Below, piece after piece: positions 35,276 through 44,384 of a DNA stretch of 64,000 bases. The notes below the pieces were generated by a model that saw only the letters and a list, made by a program, of their open reading frames with translations, ran no database searches and had not been told where the DNA came from. The DNA lies in assembly GCA_019359125.1 (NCBI GenBank), contig JAHHHY010000013.1, positions 62,001 through 126,000 of the forward strand. Direction: 5' to 3'. This DNA is from Pleurocapsa minor GSE-CHR-MK 17-07R. GTDB taxonomy: Bacteria; Chloroflexota; Anaerolineae; Aggregatilineales; Phototrophicaceae. Numbering within the stretch: the stretch's first letter is position 1; every line of letters starts with the position of its first letter. The position numbers and the translations under genes are program-made.

Positions 35276-35593
35276 ATGACCCGTCCATTTGAACTATATG
35301 ACCTGCGCGTCACCGTCGAGCGCATCGAAGGGCGATCTGTGTGCGGGCTAAGCGTTGGTGATTATTTCGAACTGACCGAGAGCAGCCGCGTGCGCATCCC
35401 GCCCGGCAAACACTTCTGCATGTATGCGCTCAGCGCGGTGCTGCCGCTGCTGGCCGCCAAACAGCGCCAGCTAGCCGCCAACGACTGGCTGGAAAGCGAC
35501 TCGCTGGTGGCCTGCCCCGACCCCGACGAACGCCTGATCATGCGCATCGAACGTATCGGCAAACGCACCCTGAATAGCGACGACCTGACATGA
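35276..35593 (+). CDS. TIGR04076 family small protein
   Basis: This 105-residue protein has a beta-rich N-terminus 'YDLRVTVERIEGRSVCGLSV' followed by 'GDYFELTESSRVRIPPGKHF' and 'CMYALSAVLPLLAAKQRQL'. This is the pattern of TIGR04076 proteins, which typically have a short Cys-containing core and a 'C..A......P' motif. Function is unknown. Its stop overlaps the start of the second LLM oxidoreductase, so the two are coupled. It probably serves as a small partner or binding protein for that pathway. Confidence 0.75.
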   Translation: MTRPFELYDLRVTVERIEGRSVCGLSVGDYFELTESSRVRIPPGKHFCMYALSAVLPLLAAKQRQLAANDWLESDSLVACPDPDERLIMRIERIGKRTLNSDDLT

Positions 35594-36594
35594 GCACACG
35601 ACAGATCAGCATCGCCCTCCAGACGGATAAATCAGCCGCCGAGTACATTCGGCTGGCGCAGGTGATCGACCAGTACGCGTTCGACAAGGTCACCGTGTAC
35701 TGCGACGCGCCCTATCATCCCGGCTTTGCCGCGCTGCTGCTGATGGCCCCGCACCTGAAACGGGCGCAGCTGGGCGTGGCCGCGATTCCGCCATCGCGCA
35801 TGCACCCGATTGACATCGCGGCGCAGGCCGCCCTGCTGAGCGAGCTGGCGGCGGGCGGCGTGTATATCGGGCTGGCACGCGGCGCGTGGCTGGGCGACCA
35901 CGGCATTCACGAATCGGCCAGGCCGATTCAGGCCATCCGCGAGGCCGCCGCGGTGATCGACTATCTGCTGGCAGGCCGGACGGGTGGCTATCAGGGCGAG
36001 GTGTATCAGATTGCGCCGCATGTGCGGGCGCCCTATCCGCTGCCGAAAACGCGCATCCCGCTGCTGATCGGCTCGTGGGGGCGTGCCTTATGCGCCGTGG
36101 CTGGGGAAATCGCCGATGAGGTCAAGATTGGCGGCTCGGCCAACCCGGATGTCGTGCCGGTGATTCAGGGCTATATCGCGGCGGGCGAGGCCAAAGCAGG
36201 CCGCCCGGTCGGGACGGTTGGCGTGGTGGCCGGGGCCGTGTGCATCGTGGACGAAGATCGTGACCGCGCCCGCGCCGCCGCCAAGCGTTCGGTCGCGCTG
36301 TATCTGCCGGTGGTCGCCCCGCTCGACCCGACCGTGCAGGTCGAGCCGGAGCTGGTGGCGCGGCTCCAGCGCGAGGTCGAGGCGGAAAACTGGGACGCCG
36401 CCGCCGCGCTCATCAGCGATGACCTGCTGGAGAAATTCGCTTTCGCTGGCTCGCCAGACGACCTGATCCGCCAGGCCGAGGCGCTGTTCGCGGCGGGCGC
36501 GTCACGCGTGGAATTTGGCACGCCGCACGGCCTGCCGTCCGACCACGGCATTCGTTTGCTGGGCGAAAAAGTCGTCCCGGCGTTGAAGGGATAA
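35590..36594 (+). CDS. LLM-class flavin-dependent oxidoreductase 2
   Basis: This 334-residue luciferase-like barrel has 'SAAEYIRLAQVIDQYAFDKV', 'LGVAAIPPSRMHPIDIAAQA', 'VYIGLARGAWLGDHGI', 'KTRIPLLIGSWGRALCAVAG' and a conserved late 'GSPDDLIRQAEALFAAGASR'. It belongs to the same superfamily as the protein at 33593 but a different branch, closer to coenzyme F420-dependent reductases of the MER type. The ATG overlaps the TIGR04076 stop, and nine bases separate it from the Old Yellow Enzyme gene. All three are presumably one transcript handling an unknown small molecule. Confidence 0.87.
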   Translation: MSTRQISIALQTDKSAAEYIRLAQVIDQYAFDKVTVYCDAPYHPGFAALLLMAPHLKRAQLGVAAIPPSRMHPIDIAAQAALLSELAAGGVYIGLARGAWLGDHGIHESARPIQAIREAAAVIDYLLAGRTGGYQGEVYQIAPHVRAPYPLPKTRIPLLIGSWGRALCAVAGEIADEVKIGGSANPDVVPVIQGYIAAGEAKAGRPVGTVGVVAGAVCIVDEDRDRARAAAKRSVALYLPVVAPLDPTVQVEPELVARLQREVEAENWDAAAALISDDLLEKFAFAGSPDDLIRQAEALFAAGASRVEFGTPHGLPSDHGIRLLGEKVVPALKG

Positions 36595-37689
<1,095 letters not shown>

Positions 37690-37806
37690 GCAAACAGCGC
37701 GCAGCCTGTGGCACGGCGGGCAATTTTGGTGCTGCATGGACTTACCGCCGTATCGTGTACAATCGCGCCACTTGTTCAGCGCCTGTCACCGTGAGCATCA
37801 GACCAC

Positions 37807-39081
37807 ATGTCATCCACCCCTGCGCCACTGCCAGAGCGCGACCCCTACGCCGCGCTTCGCTTTCGTGACTTTCGCCTGCTGATTATCGGCCGCTTTATCG
37901 CGCAGATTGGCGAGATGACCGTCAGTGTAGGCATCGGCTGGGAATTATATGCGCGCACGGGTGACGCCCTGGCGCTCGGGCTGATCGGCCTGGTGCAGAT
38001 TCTGCCGGTGCTCACCTTCGGCCTGTACGGCGGCTATATCGCTGACCGTTACGACCGCAAACGCATCGTGCTGATCTCGCAGATGGTCCTCATCGCCTGC
38101 TCGCTCGCGCTGGCTGTTTTGTCGCTGGCTCAGGGGCCACTCGTGCTGATTTATGGCGTGCTGGCGCTGATCGGCACCGCGCGCGCCTTCAACAATCCTG
38201 CCGAGGGCGCGCTGACGCCGCTCATCATTCCCGAAGCCTATTTCTTCAGTGCCGCGGCGTGGAGTTCGAGCGTGTGGCAGCTATCGGCGATCATTGGCCC
38301 CGCCGTGGGAGGCATGATCATCGGGCTGGCCGGCTCGGCCACGTTTGTGTATCTGCTCAACGCGGCGGCGGGTGGCGTGCTGATCGCCGCGATCCTGCTC
38401 ATGCGCGGGACACCGCGTGCCTACACAGCGACGACCGAGTCACCGCTCCAGGCAGTGCGCGAGGGCTGGCGCTTCCTGCGCGCCACGCCGACCATCCTGG
38501 CGGCCATTTCGCTGGACATGGTGGCGGTGCTGCTGGGCGGCGTCACCTTCCTGCTGCCCATCTTTGCGGCCGATATCCTGTACACCGATGCGCTGGGGCT
38601 GGGCATCATGCGCGCCGCGTCGTCGATTGGTGCAGTGGCCATGGCGATCTATCTCACGCGCCGTCCGCCGTTCCGCTACGCGGGCTGGACGATGCTGCTG
38701 GCGGTGGTGGGCTTTGGCGCAGCGACGATCGCCTTTGGCCTGTCGACGTCGTTCTGGTTTTCGGTCGCGATGCTGGCGCTGCTGGGCGCGCTCGACAATG
38801 TCAGCGTGGTCGTGCGGCACACGCTCATCCTGATGCACACGCCAGATGCGATGCGCGGACGCGTGGGCGCGGTCAACAGCATCTTTATCGGCGCGTCCAA
38901 TGAGCTGGGCGGATTCGAGTCCGGAGTCGCAGCCCGTCTGCTGGGCGCGGTCGGCGCGGCGGTCTTCGGCGGCGTGGGCACGATCGTCGTCACAGGCATT
39001 GTCGCCTGGCTGTCGCCGCAGCTCCGCCGGATGAAGACGCTTGCGCCAGCCGCCGTACCTGAAACGACGCCCGGGCCTTAG
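37807..39081 (+). CDS. MFS transporter (EntS-like MFS_3 family)
   Basis: This 424-residue protein has about twelve membrane helices. The opening 'DPYAALRFRDFRLLIIGRFI' is the usual N-terminus of the enterobactin-exporter-like MFS_3 group. The loop 2-3 motif 'GGYIADRYDRKRIVLISQ' matches the MFS signature G-x-x-x-D-R-x-x-R-(K/R). A similar loop in the second half reads 'HTPDAMRGRVGAVNSIFIGA'. It probably exports a small molecule or siderophore-like compound using the proton gradient. It is preceded by a 117-base gap that contains TACAAT without a clear -35. No co-transcribed partner is evident. Confidence 0.9.
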   Translation: MSSTPAPLPERDPYAALRFRDFRLLIIGRFIAQIGEMTVSVGIGWELYARTGDALALGLIGLVQILPVLTFGLYGGYIADRYDRKRIVLISQMVLIACSLALAVLSLAQGPLVLIYGVLALIGTARAFNNPAEGALTPLIIPEAYFFSAAAWSSSVWQLSAIIGPAVGGMIIGLAGSATFVYLLNAAAGGVLIAAILLMRGTPRAYTATTESPLQAVREGWRFLRATPTILAAISLDMVAVLLGGVTFLLPIFAADILYTDALGLGIMRAASSIGAVAMAIYLTRRPPFRYAGWTMLLAVVGFGAATIAFGLSTSFWFSVAMLALLGALDNVSVVVRHTLILMHTPDAMRGRVGAVNSIFIGASNELGGFESGVAARLLGAVGAAVFGGVGTIVVTGIVAWLSPQLRRMKTLAPAAVPETTPGP

Positions 39082-39169
39082 ATGCACACACGTGGCTGAA
39101 TGCCGGAAATGCTCAGATTCTCTGTACAATAAGGGTATCCGCCCGATGCCAGTGTAGAGTGAGTGCAGC

Positions 39170-39541
39170 ATGGCTTACAGACTTTCTATCAAATTCAAGG
39201 ACGAAAACCGTCCCGATTTTTACACCCCTGTATCCGCGCAGCGTAATTGGCAGGAGCACTGGCGTCCCATTATCGAGGCGCACAAACTCGATCTTTTATG
39301 GTATGCAGGTGCTGAAATCTTATTTATCAACCGGGATGAAGATGGCCGCCATCCACTGACAGTCGAAACGCTGACTCAGTTGGAACATGAACTGGATGTG
39401 ATGCAAATAGCTTTTGAAGCGCGAACCGATTTCGATCCGGCAAGCCTGACGTATAACCTGGAGAACATCAAAAGGGTGCGGGAAGCAATCAGCATTGCAA
39501 AACAGGACATCGATGCCGTTGAACGCTTCTACATCGGCTGA
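39170..39541 (+). CDS. hypothetical protein, 123 residues
   Basis: This soluble, charged protein starts 'MAYRLSIKFKDENRPDF' and is rich in aromatic residues ('NWQEHWRPII', 'LDLLWYAGAEILFINR'), with a helical C-terminal half ('TVETLTQLEHELDVMQIAFE', 'IAKQDIDAVERFYIG'). There is no signal peptide, membrane segment or motif I recognise. Base composition is less GC-rich than in the flanking transporter. Its size and acidic character resemble orphan immunity or anti-toxin proteins, but there is no toxin gene beside it. It stands alone between the MFS gene and the pseudokinase gene. Confidence 0.6.
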   Translation: MAYRLSIKFKDENRPDFYTPVSAQRNWQEHWRPIIEAHKLDLLWYAGAEILFINRDEDGRHPLTVETLTQLEHELDVMQIAFEARTDFDPASLTYNLENIKRVREAISIAKQDIDAVERFYIG

Positions 39542-39731
39542 AAGCCTGCAGCAATCAAGACATGCGGACTGAAAACATATCCTCACGTTTTACAATTTGA
39601 CTACGTGCTGCTTTTCGCCAAATCCCTCAATTCATGGGGCTTATGCGGGCGCAGGCCAGCGCGTTTACAGATTCCGGCTAGAATGAGGGCATAGGATGTC
39701 CATATGCTCCGTCCACCGGGATGATGGTTTG

Positions 39732-40751
39732 ATGGCGATCAAAGACTTCAAATGCCCCAACTGCGGCCGTGCGCTGCCCGAAAGCACGCGGGCCAACGCG
39801 CTCCTCACCTGCCCTGCCTGCCAGTCCACCCTGCTCATCAGCGAATTTTCCGTGGCCGATGCCAAAGATGCGGTCGCGGTCGCCACACCCACGCACGCCT
39901 ATGCCGTGTCGAAATTGCTGTCGAAAGACGACATCTGCACGGTCTATAAATGCACCTTCAGCGCCGAGGGCGAAACGTGGACAGGCATGTTCCGCATCGC
40001 CACCCACGCGGCCGACAACGACCTGGTGGAGCAGGAAGCGCGGGCGCTCAGCCATTTGCAGTCCGCCCACAATTTCGACAAGTTCCGCCCGTTCCTGCCT
40101 TCGCTGCTGGAATCGTTCCTGTTCTCCGATGCATCGGGCGACCCGCCGCGGCAGGTGAATATCCTCACCATGCACGCGCACATCGCCTCGCCCGCCGAGC
40201 TGTATTCGCTGGAGGAAGTGCGCGCCGAATACTCCGGCGGCATCCACCCGAAAGACATGGCCTGGATGTGGCGGCGGCTGCTGAATGTGCTGGGCTTTGC
40301 CCATGCCAGCGGCGTGATTCATGGCGCGGTGCTGCCGCCCTATGTGCTGATCGAGCCGCGCGACCACAAGCTGGCGCTGACCGGCTGGGGCTTCTCGGTG
40401 CGCAGGCCGGCGTCTGGCGCGGGCAGCCCGATGACCGCCATCAGCACCTCGTATGAGGGCTGGTATCCGCCGGAAATTCTGGCGAAGCAAGTGCCGTCCG
40501 CGGCCGCTGACCTGCACCTGGCGGCGCGCACAATGTTGTATGTCATCGGGGCCAAAATGCACGGCGGCACGCCAGAACATTACCTGCTGGAGCCGGAGAT
40601 GGCGGCGTACTTTGCCCGCTTCCTGCACGACGACCCATCGCGCCGCCCGCAGTCCGCCTGGGACGCGCTGGACGAATTTGACCGGCTGATCGAGTCGCTG
40701 TGGGGGCCGCGGACGTTCCGCGTGTTCACTATGCCGGGGAAGGGAAGTTAA
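39732..40751 (+). CDS. zinc-ribbon pseudokinase-like protein
   Basis: This 339-residue protein opens with a four-Cys zinc ribbon ('FKCPNCGRALPE' then 'LLTCPACQSTLL', residues 7-37), followed by a protein-kinase-like fold from about residue 60. The kinase catalytic residues look lost. The HRD-N stretch is replaced by 'GVIHGAVLPPYVLIEP' and the DFG by 'ALTGWGFSVR', and the VAIK lysine position reads 'WTGMFRIA'. A late 'DDPSRRPQSAWDALDEF' matches the usual C-lobe end of bacterial kinases. It is therefore predicted to bind rather than phosphorylate. I chose the ATG at 39732; an upstream ATG at 39696 would add 12 residues. Next comes a vWA protein gene 134 bases downstream. Confidence 0.72.
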   Translation: MAIKDFKCPNCGRALPESTRANALLTCPACQSTLLISEFSVADAKDAVAVATPTHAYAVSKLLSKDDICTVYKCTFSAEGETWTGMFRIATHAADNDLVEQEARALSHLQSAHNFDKFRPFLPSLLESFLFSDASGDPPRQVNILTMHAHIASPAELYSLEEVRAEYSGGIHPKDMAWMWRRLLNVLGFAHASGVIHGAVLPPYVLIEPRDHKLALTGWGFSVRRPASGAGSPMTAISTSYEGWYPPEILAKQVPSAAADLHLAARTMLYVIGAKMHGGTPEHYLLEPEMAAYFARFLHDDPSRRPQSAWDALDEFDRLIESLWGPRTFRVFTMPGKGS

Positions 40752-40885
40752 AGGTTAAAAGGCGAAAGTGAAAAGGGGCGGCATTGATGCTCACGCTGTA
40801 CCCACCCGACGTCGTCCTTTTTAACTTTTAACTTCCCACTTTTAACGCGATTCATTTTTACACGGTTCTGAGGGGGATATCACAC
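40752..40885. other. intergenic segment with TTAACTTTTAAC tracts
   Basis: This short gap between the pseudokinase and vWA genes carries AGGTTAAAAGGCGAAAGTG and its rough complement CCTTTTTAACTTTTAACTT, giving a loose hairpin. It resembles the T/A tract at 16425-16485. Its effect on transcription between the two genes is unclear. Confidence 0.5.
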
Positions 40886-41857
40886 ATGGGCAGCGGAGTT
40901 TGGTCAGTCAACACCTATTCGGCACGTGCCAGCCAGCGCGGCGGGCAGGATGCCTTCGCCTACAGCAACGGCGCGACGGGCGTGCATCCCACGCTTAATC
41001 CGTATGGGCTGGAGGTGCGCGAGAGCCGCGACAGCGCCGAGCATCCTGATTCCAATTCGATCATGATCGGGCTGGACGTGACCGGCTCGATGGGCAATGT
41101 CATCCGCGCCATCCACAGCGACCTGCCCCAGCTGCTGGGGCTGCTGCTGGACCGGGAATATATTCCCCACCCGCAGATCATGTTTTCGGCCTTCAGCAAC
41201 GGCTCGTGCAACCCGGTCGCAGTACAGGTCGGCCAGTTCGAGTCGGACAACCGCATGGATATGCACCTGGAAAATATGATTATCAGCGGGCCGCTGGCCG
41301 GCGGCTGTGACTCGCGCGAATCGGCCGAACTGATGTTTTACCTGGCGGCCAACCATACCGCCATCGACTGCTGGGAGAAGCGCAAGCGCAAGGGCTACCT
41401 GTTCGTCATCACCGACGAGCCGGGCTACGATAGCGTCAAAGCCAGCGAGATTCAGCAGATTTTCAACCGCAAGCTGAGCGCCGATATCCCGTTCGACAAG
41501 CTGGTGGCACAGGTGAAGGAACGCTATCACGTGTTCGTCATCATCCCTACCGAGACCTCGGCCGGAAGCGACGAATTCACGCGTCAGTTCTGGCGCTCGT
41601 ACCTGACGCCGCAGAACGTCATACTGCTCAACCACGGCGATGATGTCTCGGAAACGATCGCGCTGGCCATCGGCCTGACCGAACGCACCATCACGCTGGA
41701 GCAGGGCCTGGAGCACCTGCGCGCGGCGGGCACAGCCAAAAACCGCATCGACGAACTGGACAAGTCGCTCTCGGTGCTGGATGTCGGCGGCGTGAAGGGC
41801 GCTGGCACGCTGAAATCCGATGACGATTCCGGCCAGCGCGGCACGAAACGGTTGTAA
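40886..41857 (+). CDS. von Willebrand factor A domain protein
   Basis: This 323-residue cytoplasmic protein has the vWA metal-ion site DxTGSMG ('MIGLDVTGSMGNVIRAI') near residue 70, followed by a Rossmann-like core ('HPQIMFSAFSN', 'GYLFVITDEPGYD', 'YHVFVIIPTET'). The second MIDAS Thr/Ser lies probably within 'GGCDSRESAELMF'. There is no signal peptide. The region before the domain is Gly/Ser-rich ('TYSARASQRGGQ') and the C-terminus is charged. Cytoplasmic vWA proteins usually serve as protein-complex scaffolds. The preceding gene encodes a pseudokinase-like partner and the next a PurA-like enzyme, all on the same strand. Confidence 0.85.
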   Translation: MGSGVWSVNTYSARASQRGGQDAFAYSNGATGVHPTLNPYGLEVRESRDSAEHPDSNSIMIGLDVTGSMGNVIRAIHSDLPQLLGLLLDREYIPHPQIMFSAFSNGSCNPVAVQVGQFESDNRMDMHLENMIISGPLAGGCDSRESAELMFYLAANHTAIDCWEKRKRKGYLFVITDEPGYDSVKASEIQQIFNRKLSADIPFDKLVAQVKERYHVFVIIPTETSAGSDEFTRQFWRSYLTPQNVILLNHGDDVSETIALAIGLTERTITLEQGLEHLRAAGTAKNRIDELDKSLSVLDVGGVKGAGTLKSDDDSGQRGTKRL

Positions 41858-41908
41858 GGGGCGGCAAATTCTGCGCTGACAAATCGGCAAAATGGGCTTT
41901 CCAGCCCG

Positions 41909-41991
41909 CCTCACCCCAAAACCCTGACGGGTTTTTGCCCCTCTCCACGTTGTGGAGAGGGGCAGTTGAGCGAAGCGAAACGGGGTGAGGC
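41909..41991. repeat. REP-like palindromic repeat, copy D
   Basis: This member of the CCTCACCCC...GGGGTGAGG family has the inner hairpin CCCCTCTCCAC/GTGGAGAGGGG. It is placed between the vWA and PurA-like genes, about 40 bases before the latter's start. It differs from the 11740/11869 copies in the AAAACCCTGACGGGTTTTT segment, which itself forms a small hairpin. Confidence 0.8.
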
Positions 41992-42030
41992 GCTGAGATA
42001 TCCCTTTCGCATCATGATCAGGCGATTCCC

Positions 42031-43368
42031 ATGCCCACACCCCCTGACCGCCGCGCCATCCTCGTGACCGACCTCGGCTATGGCGATGCCGGCAAAGGCA
42101 CGCTGGTCGATTTTCTGGCGCGGCAGCATGGCGCACACACAGTCGTGCGCTTCAACGGCGGGGCGCAGGCCGCGCATAATGTGGTGACGCCCGACGGCCG
42201 CTGGCACACATTCTCGCAGTTCGGCGCGGCGACGTTCGTCCCCGGCGTGCGCTCGTATTTTTCGCGCCACACGCTGATCGATCCGCTGGCGCTGGAAAAC
42301 GAGGCCGCGCACCTGATCGCGCTGGGCGTGACCGACTGCTATGCGCGCCTGTCCATCGACCGCGACGCGCTGGTTATCACGCCGTACCAGCAGGCCGCCA
42401 ACCGGCTGAAAGAGCTGGCACGCGGGGCGAACCGGCACGGAAGCTGCGGCATGGGCATCGGCGAGACGGCCGCCGACGCGCTGGCGATGCCGGAGTCCGC
42501 CCTGCGCATGGGCGATCTGGCTGACGGGGCAGTGGCGCGCCGCAAACTGGCCGCCATCCGCGAGGCCAAGCGGGCGCAGCTTGGGCCCATCCTGACCGAA
42601 CTGCCCGATATGCCGGAGGCCCGCGCCTCGCTGGCGCTGTTCGAGCGCGATTTCTCCGCCGATCTGCTGGCCGACTATCGCGACATCACGCGTCGTTTTC
42701 GCATCGCCGACGAGAGCGATCTGGCCGCGCTGCTGCGTGCGCCGGGCCCTGTGCTGTTTGAGGGCGCGCAGGGCGTGCTGCTGGACCAGGATGTTGGGTT
42801 TCCGCCCTACAACACGTGGTCGAATACCACCTTTGCCAACGCGCTCAATCTTCTGGGTGAGGCGGCGTATCAGGGGGACGTGCACCGGCTGGGCGTCCTG
42901 CGAACCTATTTCACGCGGCACGGGGCGGGGCCATTCGTCACCGAAGCGCCCGAGCTGTCGCCGCTGCTGCCCGAAAGACACAACGGGCTGTCGGCCTGGC
43001 AGGGCGGATTTCGCGTCGGCTGGTTTGATGCGGTCGCCGCCCGCTATGCCATGCAGGCCTGCGGCGGCATCGATTCGCTCGCGCTGACGCATATGGATCG
43101 CCTGGCCAACCTGCCCGCGTGGCAGTGGTGCGACGCCTACACGCTCGACGGCCAGCCTTATGCGCTCACGCCGCCGCTGGCGGGCGATCAGGATGCGCAG
43201 GCCGCCGTCACCCGCGACCTGTTTCGCGTGACGCCAGAGTATCAGGCCGCCCCGCCCAATGGCGATTCGGTCATCGCGGCCATCGAAAGCGCGCTCGGCA
43301 CACGCATCAGCCTGACCTCGCACGGCATATCCGCCGGGGATAAGGTCATGCGGGCGGGTACGGGCTAA
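42031..43368 (+). CDS. divergent adenylosuccinate synthetase paralogue
   Basis: This 445-residue protein keeps the PurA architecture with altered signatures. The N-terminal GDEGKGK loop reads 'GYGDAGKGTLVDF', the 'GGxNAGHTV' reads 'RFNGGAQAAHNVV' (catalytic Asp and His present), the 'GTTGRGIGPAYEDK' region reads 'HGSCGMGIGETAADAL', and the 'FEGAQG..LD.D.G..P...SSNTT' motif reads 'LFEGAQGVLLDQDVGFP' and 'TWSNTTFANA'. A terminal 'SLTSHGISAGDKVM' parallels PurA 'SVGPxR'. The enzyme should couple a nucleotide or nucleoside-like acceptor to an amino donor using GTP, but the changes in the IMP loop imply a different substrate from housekeeping PurA. It is convergent with the DUF2798 gene seven bases away. 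Confidence 0.82.
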   Translation: MPTPPDRRAILVTDLGYGDAGKGTLVDFLARQHGAHTVVRFNGGAQAAHNVVTPDGRWHTFSQFGAATFVPGVRSYFSRHTLIDPLALENEAAHLIALGVTDCYARLSIDRDALVITPYQQAANRLKELARGANRHGSCGMGIGETAADALAMPESALRMGDLADGAVARRKLAAIREAKRAQLGPILTELPDMPEARASLALFERDFSADLLADYRDITRRFRIADESDLAALLRAPGPVLFEGAQGVLLDQDVGFPPYNTWSNTTFANALNLLGEAAYQGDVHRLGVLRTYFTRHGAGPFVTEAPELSPLLPERHNGLSAWQGGFRVGWFDAVAARYAMQACGGIDSLALTHMDRLANLPAWQWCDAYTLDGQPYALTPPLAGDQDAQAAVTRDLFRVTPEYQAAPPNGDSVIAAIESALGTRISLTSHGISAGDKVMRAGTG

Positions 43369-43375
43369 CCTGTCG

Positions 43376-43603
43376 TCAGGAAGGTTTTGTCCAGCCCTGA
43401 ACGACCCGTTGGATGAGCGGTACCACGAGTAGTGAAATGGGGATGGATACGATCAGGCTGATGATCAGACTCTCCAGCCATGCCTGAAGAAAAGCCTGCG
43501 TGAAACCAACATTCATGGCGGTCAATACAAACGACATTGAAAGCGACATGGCGAACGAAACCATAACGGAGAAGACGATGGCAGCGGCAGAACGGCTCAA
43601 CAT
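43376..43603 (-). CDS. DUF2798-family small membrane protein
   Basis: This 75-residue protein has two membrane helices: 'AAIVFSVMVSFAMSLSMSFV' and 'LIISLIVSIPISLLVVPLIQ'. The pattern (helix, 'N.GF..AFL..WL', helix, 'VAPLV.R.V') is that of DUF2798 proteins, whose function is unknown. It ends 'VVQGWTKPS'. It is on the opposite strand to the PurA-like gene. A 124-base AT-rich stretch lies between its start and the neighbouring minus-strand gene's end. Confidence 0.75.
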   Translation of the reverse strand: MLSRSAAAIVFSVMVSFAMSLSMSFVLTAMNVGFTQAFLQAWLESLIISLIVSIPISLLVVPLIQRVVQGWTKPS

Positions 43604-43727
43604 AATTTTTCATGTTCCCTGGAAAGCAAAAATTCTAAGTAAATCTACTAAATTATACAAAATTCTACAAATTCCCGTTTTACGCTCGGCGTATGCATCA
43701 GCCTCACTGGCCGGGCAATCTGTGCGC

Positions 43728-44279
43728 TCATTCGCCTGAGTTGTACTGCTTTATTGCCTTAAAAGACCAGCGGTCTAATTGCGCATCGGTGACATCCGGC
43801 AGAACCCTGCATTCTTCCATGATTGCGATGAAAATGAGCTGATGTTCGCCCAGATAGAAGCGAATCCCTGCCAGATATCTGTCGCGCTGATCGCTTTCAT
43901 CACCGATATTCTCCACGATGGGCTCAAACTGATGGGGACGCCTGCCCATCAGAAAGGAATAGGGGGCCACATCAGAGACATTCACCAGCCGCAGATAACC
44001 ATACTCGCGCACATAGGCCAGCGTGTGCTCATTCGGCTCACGCAGGACTGGGTCTCCTTCCCATGCTTTGACGTCGGCTTTAATCGACATGCCATCGGTC
44101 GCGGCATCGAATAACAGGAACGACCCGTTATCAAATTCGATCTGAACCGGCCAATGATGGTTGTCCTGCTGTATTTCATCCACAAAACGAAACACCCGCT
44201 TTACAGAGACAACAGAGCTCGATCCTATCGATTCCAGATTTTTCAGGACATGAAACTTGTCGGTGATGCCGAGTCCCAT
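43728..44279 (-). CDS. hypothetical protein, 183 residues
   Basis: This soluble acidic protein is preceded by a strong AGGAGG ribosome site six bases before the ATG. No family was recognised. It has a beta-rich middle ('HHWPVQIEFDNGSFLLFDAA', 'YGYLRLVNVSDVAPYSFLMG') and a helical end ('LIFIAIMEECRVLPDVTDAQ'). The sequence is less GC-rich than its surroundings. The last 16 bases up to and including the stop (C-terminus NSGE) are identical to the 3' end of the immunity-like gene at 828. Its size and composition suggest an orphan immunity-type protein, but this is only an impression. Confidence 0.65.
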   Translation of the reverse strand: MGLGITDKFHVLKNLESIGSSSVVSVKRVFRFVDEIQQDNHHWPVQIEFDNGSFLLFDAATDGMSIKADVKAWEGDPVLREPNEHTLAYVREYGYLRLVNVSDVAPYSFLMGRRPHQFEPIVENIGDESDQRDRYLAGIRFYLGEHQLIFIAIMEECRVLPDVTDAQLDRWSFKAIKQYNSGE

Positions 44280-44384
44280 TGTTCGCCTCCTGTTATGCGA
44301 TACGCATATCGGCTATTGGCGACAGTAAACCAAGCCGTTTACCATTACCCCGCAGCCCCGCGCATCAGCCTGACCTCTGGGTCA

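Noticed and set aside
42031-43368. PurA-like protein as phage-type PurZ (2-aminoadenine synthesis)
   Set aside because: As I recall, PurZ loses the catalytic Asp of the GDEGKG loop; here the Asp is kept (GDAGKG), and no phage or DatZ/MazZ-type genes are near.
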